IMG/VR virus record: IMGVR_UViG_3300002835_000297 | Span: 1 to 49,315 of that record | Strand: one strand, 5' to 3' | DNA from: a virus | Length of the DNA: 49,315 nt | Shown here: positions 38,656-44,948 of the stretch, piece by piece | Layout: every line of letters starts with the position of its first letter | Numbering within the stretch: the first letter of the stretch is position 1 | Notes under the pieces: generated by a model | The model's input: the letters and a program-made list of their open reading frames with translations, nothing else | Told to the model about the DNA's origin: nothing | Database searches by the model: none | Made by a program: the position numbers and the translations under genes

Positions 38656-38877
38656 ATGTCAAAAACAGAAACAACACAAGCAGTAAAACGTGGCCGTCCA
38701 GTGGTCGCAGGTTCTAAACGTCAAGCAGTACTTGCAATGCGAGATGCAAAACGCAACTCAGGTATCGAGATCAAACGTGGTCGCCCCCGTAAACAAGTTA
38801 CGGTTGAGGTAGACGTTACAGCCAAAACCAAGACTGTTAAGTCTAAGGCAGTAGTGGCTGACGTTAATGAGGCTTAA
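38656..38877 (+). CDS. Double AT-hook DNA-binding protein
   Basis: A 73-residue protein with two AT-hook cores, AVKRGRPVV (residues 9-17) and IKRGRPRKQ (39-47), separated by a basic helix (SKRQAVLAMRDAKRN). AT-hooks insert RGR into the minor groove of A/T tracts. The rest is Lys/Thr/Val-rich (TAKTKTVKSKAVV). It is likely a small histone-like or regulatory protein for this AT-rich genome. Its transcript ends in a GC-rich hairpin at 38893-38924. Confidence 0.75.
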   Translation: MSKTETTQAVKRGRPVVAGSKRQAVLAMRDAKRNSGIEIKRGRPRKQVTVEVDVTAKTKTVKSKAVVADVNEA

Positions 38878-38892
38878 TTAAAATGGGTTATC

Positions 38893-38924
38893 ACAGCGGC
38901 CCCCAATATGGGGGCATTTGCTGT
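38893..38924 (+). terminator. Strong GC-rich hairpin after the AT-hook gene
   Basis: ACAGC (38893-38897) with GCTGT (38920-38924) encloses the perfect stem GCCCCC (38899-38904)/GGGGGC (38910-38915) with loop AATAT. After it comes AAAACG rather than T-run, so it may be a stability or regulatory element or a rho-dependent/atypical terminator. Confidence 0.7.
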
Positions 38925-39034
38925 AAAACGAATACAAGGGGGGTGGGGTGCACCTAGCTTAAGCTAGCCTTAAATTGCCTTACTGAGGCGGGCCCCCTAA
39001 CTTAATTATATGTATGGCTAAAAAATAAATAACC
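38925..39034 (+). other. Structured non-coding spacer with a 14-bp palindrome
   Basis: Contains the perfect palindrome CTAGCTTAAGCTAG at 38954-38967. AGGGGG at 38937-38942 can pair with CCCCCT at 38993-38998, enclosing it, and a GCCTTA/TGAGGC-like pair sits between. No protein or tRNA is read. It could be a regulatory RNA, a 5' leader or a replication/packaging site. Confidence 0.5.
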
Positions 39035-39280
39035 ATGAATAATATTACTCAATACCTAGCTGAAATGAAGGCTGAACTACAGGAGTTATATGAGGATCTA
39101 GACCATGAACTAAGACAAACTGATAACCAGGAACTGATTGATGATTCATATCGTGGTGTAACATCTAAACTCGAATCAGCACTAAACGAAATGGAATCGC
39201 TAATTGGTGATATCGACAGTGGTGTATATGATGATAACATTGGTTTTGAGGACGACGGGATGTTAGAGGACGAAGAATAA
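39035..39280 (+). CDS. Small acidic coiled-coil protein
   Basis: An 81-residue acidic protein (AELQELYEDLDHELRQTDNQELIDDSYRGV; ends GFEDDGMLEDEE) with heptad-like helices. Such acidic small proteins sometimes mimic DNA or bind basic partners; the double AT-hook gene is next door. Function unknown. It is enclosed by structured non-coding DNA on both sides. Confidence 0.6.
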   Translation: MNNITQYLAEMKAELQELYEDLDHELRQTDNQELIDDSYRGVTSKLESALNEMESLIGDIDSGVYDDNIGFEDDGMLEDEE

Positions 39281-39385
39281 AAGATGCGGGTGTTAGAGGA
39301 TTCCTGTTTTTAAAGGACCCCCGTTAATTGAGGTCCATCGACGGGAGAGGCTGACCCCGAAAAAAAGGATATGTGTTTAGAGATC

Positions 39386-39501
39386 GAATACAATCTTTCA
39401 CATCGACGCATATATACCTATATATTCACCAATAAACATAAATGGAGCTTCGGAATTGCCCCCTTCGCAATAAAATGTGTGGGGGCAAAACTCTCTTTTT
39501 T
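39386..39501 (+). ncRNA. Candidate small RNA
   Basis: A possible ~115-nt transcript. Its upstream region has GACC at 39353-39356, 13 nt, then TATGTGTTTA at 39370-39379 (the phage motif with two extra bases), and it ends at a strong rho-independent terminator. No convincing gene lies inside; one 30-codon frame (39442-39534) runs through the terminator hairpin and is doubted. Start coordinate is an estimate from the -7 box. Confidence 0.45.
39456..39501 (+). terminator. Rho-independent terminator of the candidate small RNA
   Basis: TTGCCCCC (39456-39463) and GGGGGCAA (39481-39488) form a perfect 8-bp stem with a 17-nt loop, followed by ACTCTC and TTTTTT (39496-39501). Confidence 0.8.
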
Positions 39502-39529
39502 ATAATCTTTTATGTCGACACAAAGTATA

Positions 39530-39555
39530 TATAGAGCGTTAAAAATTAATGGTCT
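39530..39555 (+). repeat. Third, degenerate copy of the 25-bp repeat
   Basis: TATAGAGCGTTAAAAATTAA with TGGTCT matches the repeat at 31336-31385 (TATAGAACGTT ... AATTAACGTC) apart from a few changes, and lies 28 nt before a phage promoter, as the pair at 31336 does (34 nt). Confidence 0.5.
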
Positions 39556-39582
39556 ATAAAAGTGGGTAGGATCCCTTCAACT

Positions 39583-39607
39583 GACCGGGGTTATTCATGT
39601 ATATTTA
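39583..39607 (+). promoter_or_regulatory. Phage promoter motif before the 39626 gene
   Basis: GACC at 39583-39586, 13 nt, TATATTTA at 39600-39607. ATG at 39626. Confidence 0.68.
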
Positions 39608-39625
39608 GTATATAAATTAAAAAGT

Positions 39626-39850
39626 ATGAATACACAAATCAAACAATTCCTTAAAACACATTTCCCAAAACAATTTATATATTATAATAATCCATCATCT
39701 ATAAAAATACAATTACCTACATCAATATCTACATCCTTAATTAATTATTTAAATTCCCAGGGTATTAAATTTACTTCTACTACACCCGAATATATTATAC
39801 ATAAATTTCTATTTTACCCTAACTTCACACAAATACACATTAAAAAATAA
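39626..39850 (+). CDS. Small protein of unknown function
   Basis: A 74-residue protein rich in Ile, Thr, Phe and Tyr (FLKTHFPKQFIYYNNPSSIKIQLPTSISTSLINYL), with no known motif. It uses A-ending codons heavily and has few Glu and Gly, unlike its neighbours. Promoter upstream and another promoter immediately downstream mark it as a single-gene unit. Confidence 0.5.
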   Translation: MNTQIKQFLKTHFPKQFIYYNNPSSIKIQLPTSISTSLINYLNSQGIKFTSTTPEYIIHKFLFYPNFTQIHIKK

Positions 39851-39854
39851 AAAT

Positions 39855-39879
39855 GACCGCAACTAATTATGTATCTTTA
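39855..39879 (+). promoter_or_regulatory. Phage promoter motif, near-leaderless
   Basis: ATGACCGC with GACC at 39855-39858, 13 nt, TATCTTTA at 39872-39879. The ATG of the next gene at 39885 follows after 5 nt. Confidence 0.62.
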
Positions 39880-39884
39880 ATTAT

Positions 39885-39995
39885 ATGGAATTAATAAAAA
39901 ATATAGGTTATGTGATTTTGATGGCTCTAATATTAATTATGCCTTGGTGGATATTAATAGTTTTTATAGTATGGGCCATTCAAAATAGAAAATGA
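39885..39995 (+). CDS. Tiny membrane protein
   Basis: A 36-residue protein dominated by one hydrophobic helix (YVILMALILIMPWWILIVFIVWAI) with basic ends. Its TGA stop at 39993-39995 is within the TGACC box of the next promoter. Between two promoters, so it is expressed on its own. Function unknown. Confidence 0.5.
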   Translation: MELIKNIGYVILMALILIMPWWILIVFIVWAIQNRK

Positions 39996-40018
39996 CCGCA
40001 ACTCCTAACATATATTTA
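39994..40018 (+). promoter_or_regulatory. Phage promoter motif before the 40040 gene
   Basis: TGACCGCAACT with GACC at 39994-39997, 13 nt, TATATTTA at 40011-40018. ATG at 40040. Confidence 0.72.
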
Positions 40019-40039
40019 ATAGGTAAAAAATAAGTGAAT

Positions 40040-40279
40040 ATGAATAAAGTGCAATTAGAGATTTTAATTAAGTTACCAAAACGTCATTACGACGCAGTTA
40101 TCAAATTATTAAATAGTAAGGTTACTGACAAGGATTTGAATCCAATGTTTCCAGATAATTGGTCACATAATAGTAAATGGCCACTTGAAAGTGAAGAATC
40201 AAATGCCGAACGTTGGGCTAAGTGGGAGCCACATCAACTAAGAATTGATGCTGAACTTGAACGCCAAATGGGTTGTTAA
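40040..40279 (+). CDS. Small phage protein of unknown function
   Basis: A 79-residue protein from the ATG at 40040; a GTG at 40034 is also in frame but less likely. It contains LNPMFPDNWSHNSKWPLESEESNAERWAKWEPHQLRIDAELERQMGC, with five Trp-rich turns and a helical end. No known domain. The leader has TATTTAATAGG before the ATG. Confidence 0.6.
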   Translation: MNKVQLEILIKLPKRHYDAVIKLLNSKVTDKDLNPMFPDNWSHNSKWPLESEESNAERWAKWEPHQLRIDAELERQMGC

Positions 40280-40280
40280 T

Positions 40281-40305
40281 TGACCGCAATTAAATTAGTA
40301 TATTT
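40281..40305 (+). promoter_or_regulatory. Best copy of the phage promoter motif
   Basis: TTGACCGCAATT with GACC at 40281-40284, 13 nt, TATATTTA at 40298-40305, then TATAAATA at 40308-40315; ATG at 40324. Confidence 0.78.
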
Positions 40306-40323
40306 AGATATAAATAAGAAGTT

Positions 40324-40491
40324 ATGAAATTAGAGTTAAGTCAAGCAGAGTTAAATGAGTTAGTTTATGCTTTAGGTTACACACAAATTTACGGTAAATT
40401 AAGAAATACTGAGATTGTTGATGAATTAGAAAGTAAGCTATATAAAGCCTTAGTTATTGAAAATCAGAAATTAGAAAAAAATAAAAAATAA
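40324..40491 (+). CDS. Small helical protein
   Basis: A 55-residue protein (SQAELNELVYALGYTQIYGKLRNTEIVDELESKLYKALVIENQKLEKNKK). It looks like a two-helix bundle; the length fits the many short phage proteins in this region. Preceded by the strongest promoter in the window. No function known. Confidence 0.6.
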   Translation: MKLELSQAELNELVYALGYTQIYGKLRNTEIVDELESKLYKALVIENQKLEKNKK

Positions 40492-40496
40492 AAGTT

Positions 40497-40847
40497 ATGA
40501 ATAGTATACATTTTAGACAATTACGAGATCCAAAATTGATTAACGGTACTAGCTTTTTCAACGATTTGATATACGCTACACCTAACGAAATGAAGTATTT
40601 ACTTGGTGAACCAACATTTGAACAAAATGATGGTGAAGGAAAAGTAAACATGGAATGGTTTTTAGAAATGGAAGATGGTAATGTGATTACTGTTTATGAT
40701 TATAAAGAACATAAGCCACTTCACCCCAACGGCCAAGTTGAGTGGCATATTGGAGGAAATTTTAGGTTTGACACTCATTTGGCTAAACAATTGTTAAGTG
40801 AAGAACTTCAACAAGCACATGATGAGTTAATGCGTGACCTGAAATAA
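40497..40847 (+). CDS. Phage protein of unknown function
   Basis: A 116-residue alpha/beta protein (FFNDLIYATPNEMKYLLGEPTFEQNDGEGKVNMEWFLEMEDGNVITVYDYKEHKPL). Similar modules with the LLGEP...W.l.l.dG....iYD order occur in small phage proteins, but no function is recorded by me. The GACC box of the next promoter lies inside its 3' end (MRDLK). Confidence 0.62.
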   Translation: MNSIHFRQLRDPKLINGTSFFNDLIYATPNEMKYLLGEPTFEQNDGEGKVNMEWFLEMEDGNVITVYDYKEHKPLHPNGQVEWHIGGNFRFDTHLAKQLLSEELQQAHDELMRDLK

Positions 40848-40862
40848 ATTTAGTATATTAAT
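40837..40862 (+). promoter_or_regulatory. Phage promoter motif inside the 3' end of a gene
   Basis: GACC at 40837-40840 (in coding sequence), TATATTAA from 40855 with a 14-nt spacer, TATAAATA at 40864-40871. ATG at 40879. Confidence 0.5.
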
Positions 40863-40878
40863 ATATAAATAGGAAAAT

Positions 40879-41019
40879 ATGGAAAAGCAAATGGATGAGC
40901 TGGAGCAAAACTTACGATCACTAGATGCTTCATTTGATCGTATGATGGAAAAACTAGATAATATTTCTAAAATGATTGATGACCTTAAAAAAGCATTAGA
41001 TGGCGAAGAAGGAAATTAA
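40879..41019 (+). CDS. Tiny coiled-coil protein
   Basis: A 46-residue protein with heptad-like L/M spacing (MDELEQNLRSLDASFDRMMEKLDNISKMIDDLKKAL), a likely dimeric coiled coil. It overlaps the next gene by 20 nt in another frame. Function unknown. Confidence 0.55.
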   Translation: MEKQMDELEQNLRSLDASFDRMMEKLDNISKMIDDLKKALDGEEGN

Positions 41020-41233
41020 ATCTGTAATTAACGGGATCATAACAGACATTTATTCATCCCGAACTGTAGATGAAGCAAAAGAATTGTTTATTAAGTTTAT
41101 TGATGCAACTAACATTAAGGAAACAGATAAACAGAAAATGTTGGAGGAGGTCTCTAAAATGACTACTCTAAGAAAGATTCAACAGTACGCTACCAATGCT
41201 ATGTTTAAGTATGAAGGATTAGGAATTGATTAA
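41000..41233 (+). CDS. Small helical phage protein
   Basis: A 77-residue helical protein (KKEIKSVINGIITDIYSSRTVDEAKELFIKFIDATNIKETDKQKMLEEVSKM). It starts within the previous gene. No known motif, though the order suggests a small bundle like those found in many T4-like phages. Confidence 0.6.
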   Translation: MAKKEIKSVINGIITDIYSSRTVDEAKELFIKFIDATNIKETDKQKMLEEVSKMTTLRKIQQYATNAMFKYEGLGID

Positions 41234-41247
41234 TTAAAATAAAAGTT

Positions 41248-41451
41248 ATGCAAATTACAGACAAAGCAATCTACCGAACAACTGTTTGGACAGTTGAAAC
41301 TGAATCAGACACTTATCATGTAACATGTCAAGAAGGTGAACTTCATGACTCATGGCATATTGTAGGTGATATGTCTGGTGTAGTTGAAAATGGGACTGAA
41401 CTTGGTTATGAGTTAATTCAATTATGTGAATTTTGGGATGACGCCGAGTAA
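41248..41451 (+). CDS. Small phage protein of unknown function
   Basis: A 67-residue acidic alpha/beta protein (IYRTTVWTVETESDTYHVTCQEGELHDSWHIVGDMSGVV ... ELGYELIQLCEFWDD). It has a C and H pair near the middle but no zinc finger. Leader ends agttATG. Confidence 0.6.
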   Translation: MQITDKAIYRTTVWTVETESDTYHVTCQEGELHDSWHIVGDMSGVVENGTELGYELIQLCEFWDDAE

Positions 41452-41471
41452 AAAATAAAAATAAATAAACT

Positions 41472-41603
41472 ATGGAATTTAATGAACACGATAATAGAAA
41501 AGATTTAGAACGATTAGTTCACTTTAAAGTAGCAATGATGTTTTATTCATTTTGTGTTACTTATTGGTTAATGGATTTTCTAAAATTTATTTGGAATCTA
41601 TAA
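41472..41603 (+). CDS. Tiny membrane protein
   Basis: A 43-residue protein with a polar start (EFNEHDNRKDLERLVHF) and a hydrophobic C-terminal helix (VAMMFYSFCVTYWLMDFLKFIW). It could anchor in the inner membrane with the N-terminus inside. Function unknown. Confidence 0.5.
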   Translation: MEFNEHDNRKDLERLVHFKVAMMFYSFCVTYWLMDFLKFIWNL

Positions 41604-41621
41604 AAACAAAAATAAACAGTT

Positions 41622-41837
41622 ATGAAAGAGTATTTTGAAGCTATTGTAGACCTTATTTCACTCACTTTATTTGGTGAGCGTACTATGACAGGTGAACCTA
41701 TTAATTTAGAAAAAGGTAGGAAAGTAACTTTTAAAACTACTTATCCAGATAATCAACCAGATGAAAATACTTGGAATAAAATGTTTAGAGTAAGTTCACT
41801 TCATAGGGTTGAACAAAAAGTTTACTTTGGAAAATAA
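41622..41837 (+). CDS. Small phage protein of unknown function
   Basis: A 71-residue protein (YFEAIVDLISLTLFGERTMTGEPINLEKGRKVTFKTTYPDNQPDE). Short helix then beta hairpins. No motif. Leader agttATG. Confidence 0.55.
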   Translation: MKEYFEAIVDLISLTLFGERTMTGEPINLEKGRKVTFKTTYPDNQPDENTWNKMFRVSSLHRVEQKVYFGK

Positions 41838-41843
41838 TAAATT

Positions 41844-41978
41844 ATGAATAAACAGGATTTTAAGTGTGTAGATGGGTTGTATTATGTGGGTAATGTTTTA
41901 GATGTGGATGGTAATCCATGGGTTGAAGAAGAACAACTAGAACTTATTATTGAAGAACTTAATAACGGAGTACAATGA
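41844..41978 (+). CDS. Tiny acidic protein
   Basis: A 44-residue acidic protein (VDGLYYVGNVLDVDGNPWVEEEQLELIIEELNNG). The start resembles a beta hairpin and the end a helix, like small phage ancillary proteins. ATGA overlap with the GIY-YIG gene. Confidence 0.5.
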   Translation: MNKQDFKCVDGLYYVGNVLDVDGNPWVEEEQLELIIEELNNGVQ

Positions 41979-42481
41979 GTGTTAGAGATATAAAACGTAT
42001 TACTGAAGAACAAGCTCATTTTTATAAACCGCTTATTAGTAATAATTACTCCCCAGAACAACTATGTGATAAAGCAACTGCTTTTACTTTAACACCTGAT
42101 CCTGAAGATCCAAAATTTGAGATTGTTACTTACTATGAAGACTCTCCATTTGCTCAGGATGGATCATTAACACCAACTGAATTTGTTTATGTGTTAGTAA
42201 ATGGTTCTTGTCCTGGAATGGTTAAAATAGGAATGACTATTAGGGATGTAGACCAACGAGCAAAAGAAATTTCAGGCGCAACTGGTGTTCCAACTCCTTG
42301 GATTCCGATTTATTCATTTAAATGTTTCAATTCATATAAATTAGAACAAGAACTTCATGCTCATTTAGACGCGGTACGCGTAAGTGATAACCGTGAAATG
42401 TTTTATATGAAAACAGCTGATGCTGTTAGGATAGTAGAGCAACTAGGAGAAAAATATACTTTACCTCACCTCAATTCTTAA
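41975..42481 (+). CDS. T5orf172-type GIY-YIG domain protein
   Basis: A 168-residue protein. FVYVLVNGSCPGMVKIGMT (residues 69-87) is the GIY-YIG-like pair of strands in the T5orf172/MUG113 variant (YvL...pgxxKIGxT). Then DVDQRAKEISGATGVPTPW with the Arg, YKLEQELHAHLDAVRVSDNREMFYM giving Glu and His and the final acidic residue. These proteins bind or nick DNA. The catalytic Arg and Glu positions appear to be kept. It may be a free-standing endonuclease or a DNA-binding regulator. It is the last gene before the MoxR-like region. Confidence 0.78.
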   Translation: MSVRDIKRITEEQAHFYKPLISNNYSPEQLCDKATAFTLTPDPEDPKFEIVTYYEDSPFAQDGSLTPTEFVYVLVNGSCPGMVKIGMTIRDVDQRAKEISGATGVPTPWIPIYSFKCFNSYKLEQELHAHLDAVRVSDNREMFYMKTADAVRIVEQLGEKYTLPHLNS

Positions 42482-42503
42482 TTTATCTTAAAAATAAAAA
42501 GTT

Positions 42504-43631
42504 ATGTTAAATAAAGTTGTTGAAATACAAATTAGTGAATCTTGGAGTAAAAATAATACGGTAGAATGGAGACTTGTAAATTATTGGGGTGGTGAGAGTC
42601 GTTATTTCATTAATGAACATGATAGTAAAGAACTCCAATCACTATTTAAATTTGTAAATGATTCTCAAAACACTGTTAACAAAGGAGATAAGGTATATGC
42701 TTCTAAAGCCAGTGAATTACCTCGATTTAAATTAAAAGAATTTATTAATGATAATGGATTGAAGAAAACATCTCGTTATAATCAAGCTGATGTTATTATT
42801 ATTAATAGAGGACACTTTATACAAATGCTTAAAGAATGTAAATTTAAAGAGTATACATTTATTAAAGGAGATTTTGCTGAAAATAAAATAAGTAAAAAAG
42901 ATAATAATGAAAATACTTATAAATTTTTTAAAGAAAGTCTAAAAAATAACTCTGATAAAGATAATGTAGCAATGATTTCTGAGTATTCTGCTAAAGAAAT
43001 GGAGAAAGGAAATTTAGGAATAAAATATCCAACTGATAAGACTTTATATGATACTTATACTATTAAAGTAAAAGGTACTTATATAAATCTATACCGTAGT
43101 ACTCGTTTATCAAATTTAATGAATATACTTTTTGAACTCAGAAAAGAAATAATGAGTGGAAAAGTAAGAATTGTATTTGATGAAGATATGTTTGTTACTC
43201 TAAACAAAGAAGGAATTGAACTTGATGATGAGTATTTACAAACACTTCGTGATATGTTATTTAGTTCTGATAAAGCTAATGTTAAATTAGGTTTTGAAAT
43301 GATGTCTAATTTGGTTGTTAATAATCATATGTTGTTATCAGTTTCATTTTTATTAAATGAATTAATGCATACAACTAAATTTAGACCAAGTTATTATACA
43401 TCATCTAATACTAACCTAAAAAGTCTTTTAAAGGTGTTAAGTACTAAGGGTATTAGATGGGAACGTGATTGGAAAACATTTGGTACTGGGTTGAGAAATA
43501 ACTTTAAAACGGGTAAAGAAGGAGAAGTTGTTAAAAAATTCTTATTAGATAATATCAACCGTGAATTTAAAATAAGTAATTCAGCTGCGGAGAGTTTAGT
43601 TGATATTGTTTTTTCAACCGAGGCTCAATAG
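42504..43631 (+). CDS. Large phage protein of unknown function next to the MoxR module
   Basis: A 375-residue protein with no motif I recognise. The first half has mixed beta/helix (SWSKNNTVEWRLVNYWGGESRYFINEHDSKELQSLF), then VIIINRGHFIQMLKECKF; the second half is helical with LLSVSFLLNELMHTTKFR and SLLKVLSTKGIRW. Its size and placement directly before the DUF2201 and MoxR-like genes, with the same spacing and leader style, make it a likely member of that module. Confidence 0.6.
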   Translation: MLNKVVEIQISESWSKNNTVEWRLVNYWGGESRYFINEHDSKELQSLFKFVNDSQNTVNKGDKVYASKASELPRFKLKEFINDNGLKKTSRYNQADVIIINRGHFIQMLKECKFKEYTFIKGDFAENKISKKDNNENTYKFFKESLKNNSDKDNVAMISEYSAKEMEKGNLGIKYPTDKTLYDTYTIKVKGTYINLYRSTRLSNLMNILFELRKEIMSGKVRIVFDEDMFVTLNKEGIELDDEYLQTLRDMLFSSDKANVKLGFEMMSNLVVNNHMLLSVSFLLNELMHTTKFRPSYYTSSNTNLKSLLKVLSTKGIRWERDWKTFGTGLRNNFKTGKEGEVVKKFLLDNINREFKISNSAAESLVDIVFSTEAQ

Positions 43632-43655
43632 TTAAATTAATATAAAATAAATTAT

Positions 43656-44900
43656 ATGATAGATAATATTCACGCAGACATTGCCAAACACTCAAAAACA
43701 TTAATGTTTAAAGAACCATTTTATGGTTTGTTTTTGATTAGTTTGAATAAAGAAATTAATGACGCTGTTCAAACAGCTTGTGTTGCTAAAGACGGTATTA
43801 ATACTAAATTAGTTATTAGTCCTAAGTTTTGGGAGACAATAAGTGATAATGTTAAGATTGCTGTTTTGAAACATGAGTTGTTACATATCGCTTTTAAACA
43901 TCTTCAAATGTATGATGATTATCCAGAAAAAGAGTTATTGAATATAGCTGCTGATTTGGAGATTAATCAATATATTGAAGACTCTTATAAAGACGAAACT
44001 TGGGAGGGTTTAGAAATTACTGATGCACCTTGGAATACTCTTAATTTACCTATTAAAGCGGGTACTAGAAAATATTATGAGTTGTTATTACAAGAATGTA
44101 AAAACAATCCTAATGGTGATGTTTGTAAATTTGTAGATGCTATGAAAGATGCTAATGAAGGTGGATGTTCAAAAACAATTACATTAGGTAATGGTACTGA
44201 AGTTGAAGTAAAAGCATCTCATGAGTTTTGGAAACAATATGAGGGTATGGATGAGGCAGAAAAGAAATTGATGGAAAAACAAATTGAACATCAACTAAAA
44301 GAAACTGCTGAACAAGTACAAAGACAAAGAGGACATATACCTGGTGAGTTGAAAGAATTAATTGATAGTTTATATCTAAGTGAAGAAGCTGTTATTGATT
44401 GGAGAGCATATTTGAGACGTTTTAATGGTATGGCTAGTAAAGTTTATACTAAGAAAACAAGACGTAAACCAAATAAACGTTTCTATGGTAATCCAGCCCT
44501 TAAAATTAAACAAAAGAAAAATACATTAGTTGCTATTGATACCTCAGGTTCAGTTAGTAAAGACGATTTAAAGGAGTTTTTAAGTGAAATTCATCATATA
44601 TGGAAAACAGGTACACAAGTGACTGTTGTTGAATGTGATGCTCATATTGGTCGTGTTTATGAATATACAGGTACAATAGAAGAAGCTAAAGAAGTAACTG
44701 GCCGTGGAGGTACTAGTTATGAACCAGTGATGCAGTATTTGTGGGAACATAAAGATAAATATCAGAACTTAATTTATTTAACTGATGGTGAATGTAGTAT
44801 TGAACGTACACAACCATGTAAACCTGTTTTATGGGTTCACTGTTCAGGAAGAAGAATTAATGAAGAATTACCTGGAGCTAAAGTACAAATAGCCGCATAG
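43656..44900 (+). CDS. DUF2201-type metallopeptidase/VWA protein
   Basis: A 414-residue two-domain protein. N-terminal: LKHELLHIAFKH (71-82) gives the zincin motif HELLH (H73, E74, H77), with AADLEINQYIED (residues 108-119) about 35 residues later as the likely third-ligand helix. The middle (120-260) is charged and helical. C-terminal: a VWA-like domain with the metal-ion site DTSGSVS near residue 293, VECDAHI near 328 and YLTDGECS near 372. This architecture (putative metallopeptidase plus VWA-like) is the partner of MoxR-type ATPases. Here the MoxR gene is next downstream. Substrate unknown; likely an unfolding or metal-dependent assembly pair. Confidence 0.85.
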   Translation: MIDNIHADIAKHSKTLMFKEPFYGLFLISLNKEINDAVQTACVAKDGINTKLVISPKFWETISDNVKIAVLKHELLHIAFKHLQMYDDYPEKELLNIAADLEINQYIEDSYKDETWEGLEITDAPWNTLNLPIKAGTRKYYELLLQECKNNPNGDVCKFVDAMKDANEGGCSKTITLGNGTEVEVKASHEFWKQYEGMDEAEKKLMEKQIEHQLKETAEQVQRQRGHIPGELKELIDSLYLSEEAVIDWRAYLRRFNGMASKVYTKKTRRKPNKRFYGNPALKIKQKKNTLVAIDTSGSVSKDDLKEFLSEIHHIWKTGTQVTVVECDAHIGRVYEYTGTIEEAKEVTGRGGTSYEPVMQYLWEHKDKYQNLIYLTDGECSIERTQPCKPVLWVHCSGRRINEELPGAKVQIAA

Positions 44901-44901
44901 T

Positions 44902-44926
44902 GACCTCAATAAATAACTTAAATTTA
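44902..44926 (+). promoter_or_regulatory. Phage promoter motif before the MoxR-like gene
   Basis: TGACC with GACC at 44902-44905, 13 nt, TAAATTTA at 44919-44926, right after the stop TAG of the upstream gene. ATG at 44949. Confidence 0.6.
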
Positions 44927-44948
44927 ATTATATTAAAAGTTAATAACA

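Larger units (their letters stand above)
39281..39625 (+). other. 345-nt non-coding region with RNA structure
   Basis: No gene supported. Contents: GGACC (39315-39319) can pair with GGTCC (39332-39336) while CCCGT (39320-39324) can pair with ACGGG (39341-39345), an H-type pseudoknot order; a candidate promoter (GACC 39353-39356, TATGTGTTTA from 39370); a terminator at 39456-39501; a repeat copy at 39530-39555; and the promoter of the next gene at 39583-39607. Confidence 0.6.

Noticed and set aside
39442-39534. A 30-codon frame in the non-coding region
   Set aside because: It runs straight through the terminator hairpin and T-run at 39456-39501; no promoter or leader of the usual form precedes it.
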